This document shows positions 56,377 to 63,522 of a DNA stretch of 64,000 nucleotides, piece after piece. Position 1 is the first letter of the stretch. Each line of letters starts with the position of its first letter. The position numbers and the translations under genes are program-made. The notes under the pieces are model-generated. The model saw only the letters and a list, made by a program, of their open reading frames with translations, was not told the origin of the DNA and made no database searches. Location of the stretch: the NCBI GenBank assembly GCA_030697165.1, contig JAUYQQ010000001.1, positions 248,001 to 312,000 of the forward strand, written 5' to 3'. This DNA is from Acidobacteriota bacterium. Lineage in GTDB: Bacteria; Acidobacteriota; Vicinamibacteria; Vicinamibacterales; UBA2999.

Positions 56377-57711
56377 ATGACAAGCACGCTTCGTTCCCTC
56401 ACCGTGCTGACCTTCGCCTTCTGGCTCGTGGGCACGTCCACGGCCCAGGCGCAGGTCGAGATCAATGCCAACATGCTGACGCTGCGGATTCAGCTCACCG
56501 GCCAGCTGCTCGCCGAGCACACCGACTACGGCGGCGGCAAGGACGCCCTCGACGATCGCACCGATCTCCGGTTTGCGCGGTTCCGGATCACGTTTACCGG
56601 CATGTACGACGACACCTACGGCTTCCATCTGAACACCCAGAGCGCCTTGGGCACCACCAAGGCGGGGATCACGGGCCACACCGTGGCGGCCCAGCAAACC
56701 GACGCGAACGACGGCAACATCCGGCTGCACGACGCCTATTTCATCGCCAATTTCAACGACCACCTGAACTTCAAGATCGGATTGACCAAGATCCCGATGA
56801 CCCGGGGCAACCTCGACGGCTGCTTCGATCCGCTGGGCATCGACCGGTCGCTCTTCGCCTTTACCGGCTACGGCACGGTGCCGATGAAGGCCAGCCGGGA
56901 CATGGGGGTCAGTCTCTGGGGCAAGGCCGCCGGCGGCCGTTCGGTGTACCAGATCGCCGTATTCCAGGGCCGCGAGGGCTTCGCGCGTAGCACCCACCCG
57001 TTCACCGGGGCCACGGTCACCTCGACCCCGACGCCGTCGAACTCCCTGTTCTACGTTGGCCGCGTGCACTACTCATTCCTTGAAATCGAATCTGAGAGCT
57101 CCGGGTACGAGGGTTCGTACCTCGGCGACCTCAAAGTCTTGACGATCGGTGGGGGCTTCGGATACGAGGCGGACGCGATCTACAAGAACGTGACGGCGGC
57201 TGGTGTCATCCAGAACGACGAGACTGTCGACCACAAGGCCTACACCGTTGACCTCATGTTCGAGTACCCGACCAAGGCCGGCACCTACACGGTAACGTCC
57301 GCCTACCTCAAGAAGCACTTCGACGACGTCCACAAGACCAACCTGAGCGGCGGCGATCGCATTACCACCTACGGCGGCCTCAACGGGCAGAAGGAGGGCT
57401 GGCACGTCCGGGCCGGCTACCTGCTGCCAGTGAAGGTTGGCAAGGAAGGCAAGGTCCAGCCCTACGGGTACTACGAGAAGTTCGACCTGGCCGCGATCAC
57501 CGGGGTGAACGAGCAGACCATCACCCAGAAGGCCGCCGGCGTCAACTGGTACATCCGCGGCCAGAACGTCCGGTTCACCGCCGAATACCAGCGCAACGAG
57601 TTCGCGAAGCCGCAGGGATTCCAGGGCGGCCGGTTGAACGCTTCCAGCCAGCCGATCGACCTGTTCTCGAAGAACTCCTCGTTCCGCACCATGTTCCAGG
57701 TCGCCTTCTAA
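56377..57711 (+). CDS. Outer-membrane porin of the reductase operon (ExtI-like)
   Basis: A 444-aa exported beta-barrel protein. ATG 56377 is preferred (signal peptide STLRSLTVLTFAFWLVGTSTAQA; GGAG about 9 nt upstream) over ATG 56344. The mature part resembles phosphate-selective/ExtI-like porins: TDLRFARFRITFTGMYDDTYGF, NFNDHLNFKIGLTKIPMTR, a lone Cys in NLDGCFDPLGIDRS, repeated aromatic strands and a C-terminal Phe (RTMFQVAF). In Geobacter the porin ExtI belongs to a cluster needed for selenite and tellurite reduction. Encoded here between the Fe-S and NrfD subunits, it could let an oxyanion reach the periplasmic reductase. The ExtI relation is from memory and only suggestive. Confidence 0.72.
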   Translation: MTSTLRSLTVLTFAFWLVGTSTAQAQVEINANMLTLRIQLTGQLLAEHTDYGGGKDALDDRTDLRFARFRITFTGMYDDTYGFHLNTQSALGTTKAGITGHTVAAQQTDANDGNIRLHDAYFIANFNDHLNFKIGLTKIPMTRGNLDGCFDPLGIDRSLFAFTGYGTVPMKASRDMGVSLWGKAAGGRSVYQIAVFQGREGFARSTHPFTGATVTSTPTPSNSLFYVGRVHYSFLEIESESSGYEGSYLGDLKVLTIGGGFGYEADAIYKNVTAAGVIQNDETVDHKAYTVDLMFEYPTKAGTYTVTSAYLKKHFDDVHKTNLSGGDRITTYGGLNGQKEGWHVRAGYLLPVKVGKEGKVQPYGYYEKFDLAAITGVNEQTITQKAAGVNWYIRGQNVRFTAEYQRNEFAKPQGFQGGRLNASSQPIDLFSKNSSFRTMFQVAF

Positions 57712-57749
57712 GTCGAGCCGAGGCAACCACTGTGAGAGAGGTATCTGCC

Positions 57750-58079
57750 ATGTTCAAGTTCAAGTTCCTGCTCGTTCTCCTTGCCCTGCTCGTCTTCGGG
57801 TCGCTGTCGCCCGCCGTGGCGGCCGACGACCCCGTCGGGAAGGTCACATCAATCGATGGCAACATCGTCACCGTCCAGGTCACGGGTGACATGCCCGTCT
57901 GGGCGAAAAAGGGCGCCTACCTTCGCACCACGACCATGGAGGGCAAGGTCATCTTCCGAGGCGCGAAGATCACGGCCGTCGAGGGCAACGTGATCACCGT
58001 GAACACCGTCAGGGCGAAAGAGAAGACGGTGGGCACGACCTACAAGATCTTCCGCGGCAAGCCGTCGGCTGGCTGCTGA
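57750..58079 (+). CDS. Small exported protein of the reductase operon (ExtJ-like)
   Basis: A 109-aa protein from ATG 57750, with AGAGAGG upstream; a GTG at 57732 is possible. After a signal peptide (KFKFLLVLLALLVFGSLSPAVA) it has two similar beta segments (VGKVTSIDGNIVTVQVTGDMPVWAKKGAYL and ITAVEGNVITVNTVRAKEKTVGTTYKI, seen as G.V..IDGN.VTV and A.EGN.ITV) and ends in SAGC. The C-terminal cysteine and the position after an ExtI-like porin recall ExtJ of selenite/tellurite operons. Possibly a periplasmic oxyanion or chalcogen binder; function unproven. Confidence 0.6.
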   Translation: MFKFKFLLVLLALLVFGSLSPAVAADDPVGKVTSIDGNIVTVQVTGDMPVWAKKGAYLRTTTMEGKVIFRGAKITAVEGNVITVNTVRAKEKTVGTTYKIFRGKPSAGC

Positions 58080-58162
58080 TCGCTACGGGGCGGTGAGGCG
58101 GGCTGCCCGTCCTCCCCGCTCCGAACACGTCGGGAATAGACGGCGCCACCGAGCGCTTGAAG

Positions 58163-59224
58163 ATGGGTGACATGATGGAGTTCTCCAGCACGCGCAACAA
58201 CCCGCTGGTCGATCCGCACCTGGGCGTGTGGAGTTGGGAGATCCCAATCTACTTGTTCCTCGGCGGCATCGTGGCCGGCCTGATGATACTTGGCGGGCTG
58301 GCGCTGCTTCGCGTGGCCAGAGGCGATGACAGCCGGACGTTCTACTCCTGGCAAGCCCCGCTGCTCGGCTTCGCCCTGATGAACGTCGGGATGCTCGCTC
58401 TGCTGCTCGACCTCACGCACCGACTCTACGTCTGGCGTCTCTACACCACGTTTCAGCCGGCGTCGCCCATGTCGTGGGGGGCCTGGATATTGATTCTCGT
58501 GTACGTCGTGCTGCTCGCCTCGGCGGTGATCCGGCTCCACGAGTCCTGGCCCTGGCTGGGCCAGGAATTTCCTGTGCTTCAGCGATGGTCCAACACGTTC
58601 ACCGCCGCGCCCCGGCGGTTGGCTGCGCTCGGATGGGCAAACCTCCTGGTCGGCGCCGCGCTCGGCATCTATACGGGCATCTTGTTGAACACGATGGTTG
58701 CGCGCCCGCTGTGGAACAGCGCCATCCTGGCCCCACTGTTTCTGGTGTCCGGGCTGTCCACGGGCGCGGCGGCCCTTCACCTGCTCGAGCCGCTTCAGCG
58801 GCGCCTGGCTGCACTCCGCTGGCCGGCACCAGGTCGCCTGCCCGGCCTCTTGCAACAGGTCGGCCCGAATCCACCCGGGCATGGGGCGTCAACCTCGTTG
58901 GTGCGGTTGGATCAGGTGTTCGTGGTCATCGAACTGACGATCATCATCCTGTTGATAATCGACCTGTCCACCGGCTCGATTTCCAAGGTGGGCGCCGCCT
59001 CGTTGATCGTGTCGGGCCCCTACGCGCTGGCCTTCTGGGTCGGGGTGGTCGCGCTCGGTCTGGTCGTACCGCTGGCGTGGCAGGCGATGATGCTGGTTCG
59101 CCCATCGGCACAAAGCGTGGTGCCGGCCCTGCTGGTCCTGGCGGGGGGCTACACGCTTCGCTGGGTCATCGTCAACGCGGGCCAGTTGAGCGCCTTCGTC
59201 CCAACGGTCGTCAGCGCGCGCTGA
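58163..59224 (+). CDS. nrfD: NrfD/PsrC-type membrane subunit
   Basis: A 353-aa integral membrane protein with about nine helices: SWEIPIYLFLGGIVAGLMILGGL at the start, then LLGFALMNVGMLALLLDL, SPMSWGAWILILVYVVLLAS, and a C-terminal block ending LSAFVPTVV. The WEIPIYLFLGGIVAG and PMSWGAWIL motifs are diagnostic of NrfD/PsrC, which oxidise menaquinol and hand electrons to the Fe-S subunit. ATG 58163 is chosen; a TTG six bases upstream and ATGs at 58172/58175 are alternatives. With the molybdopterin and ferredoxin-like genes it completes a PsrABC-type respiratory complex. Confidence 0.88.
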   Translation: MGDMMEFSSTRNNPLVDPHLGVWSWEIPIYLFLGGIVAGLMILGGLALLRVARGDDSRTFYSWQAPLLGFALMNVGMLALLLDLTHRLYVWRLYTTFQPASPMSWGAWILILVYVVLLASAVIRLHESWPWLGQEFPVLQRWSNTFTAAPRRLAALGWANLLVGAALGIYTGILLNTMVARPLWNSAILAPLFLVSGLSTGAAALHLLEPLQRRLAALRWPAPGRLPGLLQQVGPNPPGHGASTSLVRLDQVFVVIELTIIILLIIDLSTGSISKVGAASLIVSGPYALAFWVGVVALGLVVPLAWQAMMLVRPSAQSVVPALLVLAGGYTLRWVIVNAGQLSAFVPTVVSAR

Positions 59225-59279
59225 TTGGAAGTCTCCCGTCGCCAGGGACCATCCGGCCTCAGCCGGCGTCATACCAGAT

Positions 59280-59345
59280 ATGAAAGCCGTCTGGAAGGGC
59301 ACCATCATCGCCGCGTTCTGGAAGGGCGTGGCAATCCAGCCATGA
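59280..59345 (+). CDS. Possible 21-codon leader ORF upstream of the SRPBCC gene
   Basis: ATG 59280 opens a 21-aa frame starting MKAVWKGTIIA whose stop overlaps the next start (ATGA). The first 11 residues resemble the N-terminus of DUF427 proteins (MKAVWNG..IA), so it may be a stub of such a gene joined to new DNA, or a coupling leader peptide. Expression is not demonstrated. Confidence 0.3.
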   Translation: MKAVWKGTIIAAFWKGVAIQP

Positions 59346-59800
59346 GGCGGTTCGTCAAAGAGACGCGGATTGCCGCGCCTCCGGCCAAGGTCTTTGGTTT
59401 CCACGAGAGCCCGGAAGCGCTGACCTCACTGATTCCGCCGTGGGAAAGCATGCGCGTGGCCGAGTCGAGCGGTTCGCTCGTCCCCGGAAGCCGCGTGGTG
59501 CTCAAGGGCCGCGTCGCCGGCATCATCCCGGTGCGCTGGGTGGCCGTGCACACCGCGTATGTGCCGCCACATCTGTTCGCCGATCGCCAGGAATCCGGCC
59601 CGTTCGCCATGTGGGAACATCGCCACGAATTCCTCGATGACGGGGCGGGCGGCACGATCCTGCGTGATGAGGTGGACTACGCGCTGCCGCTCGGCGGGTT
59701 AGGCCAGTGGATGGCGGGCGGATTCGTCGAGCGACAGATCGCGCGCATGTTCGCGTATCGCCACGAGACGACGAAGCGGATCGTCGAATCGGGCGGTTAG
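59342..59800 (+). CDS. SRPBCC family protein (START-like, CoxG/cyclase type)
   Basis: A 152-aa protein with a START/SRPBCC fold: N-terminal FVKETRIAAPPAKVFGFHESPEAL, a central beta sheet (GSRVVLKGRVAGIIPVRWVA, MWEHRHEFLDDGAGGT, LRDEVDYALPLG) and a long C-terminal helix (ARMFAYRHETTKRIV). The motif order matches the subgroup often called 'cell division inhibitor/SRPBCC' and similar to YfiT-like ligand-binding proteins. It probably binds a hydrophobic ligand; no reaction can be assigned. It may be the last gene of the reductase transcript, 117 bp downstream of nrfD. Confidence 0.8.
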   Translation: MRRFVKETRIAAPPAKVFGFHESPEALTSLIPPWESMRVAESSGSLVPGSRVVLKGRVAGIIPVRWVAVHTAYVPPHLFADRQESGPFAMWEHRHEFLDDGAGGTILRDEVDYALPLGGLGQWMAGGFVERQIARMFAYRHETTKRIVESGG

Positions 59801-59831
59801 GGGGGCGATTGCTGAGTCCGGGCGCGTCGGA

Positions 59832-60242
59832 TCAGACGACGACGATGTCCAGCAGGTCCGACAAGCCCACGAAGTCGTCTGGGTTCCTGGTGTAAAGCGG
59901 TAAGCCGGCGGCGACGGCGGTCGCGGCGATGAACAGGTCCACCGCTCGTCGGCCGCGTGCCTTGCGGCCGGACGCGGTCACGGCGGCGTAAATGCGGCCG
60001 TAGGCACGAGCGACTTCCGCGTCCATCGGCAATGGTTCGAAGGTGGCTTCAGATCGTTGAAGTCGGTCTTGCCGCCGGGCGCGCTCGGCAGGATCGGCGG
60101 TCGCGTGTGGCCCGGCCGCCAGTTCGGCCATGGTCACGGCTGATACGGCCAGTTCCAGCGGTAGTGCGTCTGCCACGATCTGCTCCAAGTCGATGACGAC
60201 GGAGGTGTCGATGAGTCCGCGAGGGTGCCGCCGCTCAGCCAC
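59832..60242 (-). CDS. vapC: VapC-type PIN domain toxin
   Basis: A 136-aa PIN-domain ribonuclease. The four acidic residues expected for Mg2+ binding are visible: Asp in GLIDTSVVIDLE, Glu in VTMAELAAGP, Asp in AVDLFIAATA and Asp in RNPDDFVGL. VapC toxins cleave tRNA or rRNA when released from their antitoxin. The gene overlaps the upstream antitoxin by 8 bp, the usual toxin-antitoxin layout. All catalytic residues are intact, so it should be functional. Confidence 0.9.
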   Translation of the reverse strand: MAERRHPRGLIDTSVVIDLEQIVADALPLELAVSAVTMAELAAGPHATADPAERARRQDRLQRSEATFEPLPMDAEVARAYGRIYAAVTASGRKARGRRAVDLFIAATAVAAGLPLYTRNPDDFVGLSDLLDIVVV

Positions 60243-60489
60243 GGGGGGTGGGATCCTGATCGACCACGTGATCGAGGTCCTTCCGGAATCGTGCGGCCCG
60301 GACGCGCGGCGCGCCAGCGAACGCCGCCACGACCGTCTCGGCGGGTACGAACACCCGCTGTCGTAACGGGATCAACTCGCCAACCGGGACGCCGTTCCGG
60401 GTGACGATGAAGGACTTGCCGCGGTCCAAGTCGCGCATGACCCGCCCGCTGTCGTTGCGGAGCTCGCGCTGGGTGATCTGCCGGCTCAT
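60235..60489 (-). CDS. vapB: Phd/YefM-family antitoxin
   Basis: An 84-aa antitoxin starting at ATG 60489 (MSRQITQRELRND), with the Phd/YefM DNA-binding N-terminus (RELRNDSGRVMRDLDRGKSFIVTRNGVPVGEL) and a C-terminal toxin-binding tail (AAFAGAPRVRAARFRKDLD). It neutralises the downstream VapC and probably represses its own promoter by binding the inverted repeat directly upstream. A broken homologous copy lies at 46540-46618. Confidence 0.88.
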   Translation of the reverse strand: MSRQITQRELRNDSGRVMRDLDRGKSFIVTRNGVPVGELIPLRQRVFVPAETVVAAFAGAPRVRAARFRKDLDHVVDQDPTPRG

Positions 60490-60497
60490 GACCAATC

Positions 60498-60513
60498 GTA
60501 GCACAGATGCTAC
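60498..60513. promoter_or_regulatory. Inverted-repeat operator candidate of the toxin-antitoxin operon
   Basis: GTAGCA-N4-TGCTAC, a perfect 6-bp inverted repeat, lies 9-24 nt upstream of the antitoxin start codon, where Phd-type antitoxins usually bind for autorepression. The assignment rests on position and symmetry. Confidence 0.55.
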
Positions 60514-60520
60514 ACATCGT

Positions 60521-60536
60521 CCGATCCCGGGATCGG
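60521..60536. repeat. 16-bp perfect palindrome
   Basis: CCGATCCCGGGATCGG lies between the operator candidate and the 3' end of korB. It could be a second operator half for the toxin-antitoxin promoter or the stem of a terminator for korB. Confidence 0.5.
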
Positions 60537-60576
60537 AATCATCGAATCACCAGATCACGAGATCGCAAATCATCTC

Positions 60577-61632
60577 TTACCGGAACTGCCCCATCAGCTT
60601 CTGCAGTGCATCGTTGCCCGGGCAGAGTTGGGCGTGCGGCAGGTTGTAAAGCGAGCCGGGCACCGTTTCGTTCTGGTCGTGCACGTCCTTCGAGTCCGGC
60701 GAGATGTAGAGCAGGCCGGTGACGACCTCGCCCTTGCGCTGGTGATCGCGAATGTGCGCGTAGGCGGCGTCGCGGTTGGTCGGGTCGTAGTCCTTCGCCA
60801 GCTTGCGAAACTTCACCCAGCTGCCGTCGTGCATCATCACGTTCTTCAGCGAACCCTCTTGATACTCGGCGCTGATCTCCTCGGCGGGCGGCACGAAGTC
60901 GGCCTGCACCACCTCCACCGTGTGCTCGCGCGTGTAGGCGTAGCTCTTGGTCGAGCCGTCGTGGTCGTTGAAGGTCACGCAGGGGGAGATGATGTCGATG
61001 AACGCGAAGCCGCGGTGGGCCAGGCCGGCCTGGATGATCGGCACCAGCTGCGCCTTGTCGCCCGAAAAGCTGCGGGCGACGAACGTGGCGCCGAGCGTGA
61101 GCGCCAGCAGCGCGCTGTCGATCGCCTGCATCTGGTTCGCCTCGCCCTTCTTGGCGGTCGATCCCGGGTCGGCCGACGCCGAGAACTGCCCCTTCGTCAA
61201 GCCGTACACGCCGTTGTTCTCGAGCATGTACAGCATGTTCAGGTTGCGGCGAATCGCGTGGCACAGTTGCCCTAAACCAATAGAGAGCGAATCCCCATCG
61301 CCCGACACGCCGATCATGATCAGGTCGCCGTTGGCCGCGTTGGCGCCGGTCGCCACGGCCGGCATGCGGCCGTGAACGCTGTTGAAGCCGTGCGCCTCGC
61401 GCAGGAAGTAGGCCGGCGTCTTCGACGAGCAGCCAATGCCAGACAGCTTGGCCACCTTGTGCGGCGGAATGCTCAGTTCCCAGAACGCCTGGATGACGGC
61501 GGCGGTGATCGAGTCGTGCCCGCAACCGGCGCACAACGTGGTGATCGCGCCCTCGTAGTCGCGGCGGGTCAGCCCGATTTCGTTTTTCTTGAGCGAAGGA
61601 TGGTGGACCTTGGGTTTCGCAATATACGTCAT
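60577..61632 (-). CDS. korB: 2-oxoacid:ferredoxin oxidoreductase beta subunit (KorB)
   Basis: A 351-aa subunit with the thiamine-pyrophosphate-binding fold: TLCAGCGHDSI (cysteines of the proximal [4Fe-4S] cluster), KLSGIGCSSKTPAYFL, VHGRMPAVATGAN, the TPP motif GVSGDGDSLSIGLGQLCHA-IRRN, and NNGVYGLTKGQ. This matches 2-oxoglutarate:ferredoxin oxidoreductase beta subunits. It oxidatively decarboxylates the 2-oxoacid to acyl-CoA with reduction of ferredoxin. Its start overlaps the korA stop (ATGA). The long C-terminal extension (about 280-351) is typical of the aerobic Kor group. Confidence 0.93.
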   Translation of the reverse strand: MTYIAKPKVHHPSLKKNEIGLTRRDYEGAITTLCAGCGHDSITAAVIQAFWELSIPPHKVAKLSGIGCSSKTPAYFLREAHGFNSVHGRMPAVATGANAANGDLIMIGVSGDGDSLSIGLGQLCHAIRRNLNMLYMLENNGVYGLTKGQFSASADPGSTAKKGEANQMQAIDSALLALTLGATFVARSFSGDKAQLVPIIQAGLAHRGFAFIDIISPCVTFNDHDGSTKSYAYTREHTVEVVQADFVPPAEEISAEYQEGSLKNVMMHDGSWVKFRKLAKDYDPTNRDAAYAHIRDHQRKGEVVTGLLYISPDSKDVHDQNETVPGSLYNLPHAQLCPGNDALQKLMGQFR

Positions 61633-63428
61633 GCCGCCTTCTCCAACTTCGCCTTCACGCCGCTAATCACATGGTGCGCGCTCATCGGGAAGCCCGCGTA
61701 GTAGCGCACGGACTCCAGTTTCTCGAGGTGCACGCCGGTGTCGAGCATCAGCAGGCTCCGCAGTTGCGCGTCGCGATTCTGCTCGACCACGAAATTCACC
61801 TCGTGCTGATCGAGGAACTGCTTGACCTCATCGGCGAACGGAAAGCCTCGGACGCGCAGGTAGTTCAGCTTGATGCCGTCCTTGGCGAGCAAATCCATGG
61901 CCTCGATGCACGCCGCGTGACAGCCGCCCACCGTCACCAGACCCATGGTCGCGCCCGGGGTCGCCTTCATGAACGGCGCCGGCACCGCCTTCGCGGCTCC
62001 CTGCACCTTGCGGGCAATGCGGTCGAGCACTTCCTGGTACTCGTCGCCGTCCTCGGTGTAGCCGCCGAGCTTGTTGTGACCCGAGCCGCGCGTGAAATAC
62101 GCGCCCTTGGGGTGCACGCCCGGCAGCGAGCGCTGCGGGATGCCGTCGCCATCCACGTCCAGGTAGCGATAGAAGCTCTTGGCCTTCTCGAGGTCCTCGG
62201 CCGACAGCACCTTGCCGCGATCGGGTTGATAACTGTCATCCCAGGTGAGCTTCGGCACCATCCAGTCGTTCATGCCGATGTCGAGGTCGCTCACCAGGAA
62301 CACCGGCGTCTGGAAGCGCTCGGCCAGGTCGAAGGCCTTCGCCGACATCTCGAACGCCTCACGCGGATCCGACGGGTACAGGCAGATGTGGCGCGTGTCG
62401 CCATGCGACGCGTAGGCGCACAACATCAGGTCGCCCTGCTGCGTGCGCGTCGGCATGCCGGTGGAGGGGCCGGTGCGCTGCACGTCGACGATCACCGCGG
62501 GGATCTCGGCGTAGTAGGCCAGGCCGATAAACTCGTTCATCAGCGAGATGCCGGGGCCGGACGTGGGCGTGAACGCCCGGGCGCCGGCCCACGAGGCGCC
62601 GATCACCATGCCGAGCGCAGCCAGTTCGTCTTCAGCCTGCAGGATGGCGAACTTCTTCCGCTTGGTCTCGGGGTCGCGGCGGTACTTCATGCAGAAGCTC
62701 TTGAAGGCCTCCATCACCGACGTCGCCGGCGTAATCGGGTACCACGCGCCGACGGTGGCGCCGGCATAGACCGCCCCCAGCGCGGCGGCGGTGTTGCCAT
62801 CGATCAGGATGCTGTCCCTGGTCTCGTCCATTTTCTCCAGGTGGATCGGCAGCGGGCACTGAAAGTTGGCCTTCGCGTAGTCGTAGCCGAGGGCAATGGC
62901 CTTCTCGTTGGAGTCGAGCAGCGGCTTCTTGGCCGCGTACTTCTCCTTGGTGAGCGCCGAGATCACCTCGGTGTCCATGCCGATCAACGCCGCCAGGGCG
63001 CCGGCGTAGGCGATGTTCTTCATCAGGATGCGCTCGCGCACGCCCTTGAAGGCGGCGTTGCACATCTCGGCCAGCGGCACGCCCAGGTAGGTGACGTCGG
63101 GCCGCGTCAGCTTGTCGTCGAGCGGCCACGACGAGTCGAACAGCAGGTAGCCGCCCGAGCGCACCTCGGCCACGTCCTTGGCGTAGGTGGCCGCGTTCAG
63201 CGCGAGCATCAGGTCGAAGGTCGGCGTCCGCGCGGTATAGCCGTGCTTGTTGACCCGGATCTCGTACCACGTCGGCAGGCCCTGGATGTTCGACGGGAAC
63301 ACGTTCTTGCCCGTCACCGGCACGCCCATGCGGAAGATCGCCTGCATGATCAGGCCGTTGGCGCTCGCCGAGCCGGTCCCGTTGGCGGTGGCGATCTTGA
63401 AAGCGAAATCGTTGACTCGATTGTTCAT
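61629..63428 (-). CDS. korA: 2-oxoacid:ferredoxin oxidoreductase alpha subunit with fused gamma domain (KorA)
   Basis: A 599-aa protein from ATG 63428 (MNNRVNDFAFKIATANGTGS). Residues about 8-190 are the gamma domain (GLIMQAIFRMGVPVTGKNVFPSNIQGLP). Residues about 215-590 are the alpha/pyrimidine-binding domain (GAWYPITPATSVMEAF, QAEDELAALGMVIGASWAGARAFTPTSGPG, DVQRTGPSTGMPTRTQQGDL). With KorB it forms the 2-oxoglutarate (or related 2-oxoacid):ferredoxin oxidoreductase, linking the TCA cycle to low-potential electrons. The longer upstream frame is not protein-like and includes the palindromic repeat, so it was trimmed. Confidence 0.92.
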   Translation of the reverse strand: MNNRVNDFAFKIATANGTGSASANGLIMQAIFRMGVPVTGKNVFPSNIQGLPTWYEIRVNKHGYTARTPTFDLMLALNAATYAKDVAEVRSGGYLLFDSSWPLDDKLTRPDVTYLGVPLAEMCNAAFKGVRERILMKNIAYAGALAALIGMDTEVISALTKEKYAAKKPLLDSNEKAIALGYDYAKANFQCPLPIHLEKMDETRDSILIDGNTAAALGAVYAGATVGAWYPITPATSVMEAFKSFCMKYRRDPETKRKKFAILQAEDELAALGMVIGASWAGARAFTPTSGPGISLMNEFIGLAYYAEIPAVIVDVQRTGPSTGMPTRTQQGDLMLCAYASHGDTRHICLYPSDPREAFEMSAKAFDLAERFQTPVFLVSDLDIGMNDWMVPKLTWDDSYQPDRGKVLSAEDLEKAKSFYRYLDVDGDGIPQRSLPGVHPKGAYFTRGSGHNKLGGYTEDGDEYQEVLDRIARKVQGAAKAVPAPFMKATPGATMGLVTVGGCHAACIEAMDLLAKDGIKLNYLRVRGFPFADEVKQFLDQHEVNFVVEQNRDAQLRSLLMLDTGVHLEKLESVRYYAGFPMSAHHVISGVKAKLEKAA

Positions 63429-63449
63429 GCGTTTCTCGTCGTGAATCCT

Positions 63450-63516
63450 CGTTCGGAGAGCGAGGGCTTTAGCCGTCGCTGTCACGGCGAGGGCTGAAGC
63501 CCTCGCCCTCCGAACG
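63450..63516. repeat. REP-like palindromic element
   Basis: A 67-bp imperfect inverted repeat bounded by CGTTCGGAG and CTCCGAACG, with an inner perfect hairpin GGCGAGGGCT-GA-AGCCCTCGCC (63486-63507). It lies between the Fe-S protein gene and korA. It resembles dispersed intergenic palindromes of GC-rich genomes. It may attenuate read-through between the two genes. Confidence 0.7.
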
Positions 63517-63522
63517 TCAGCG

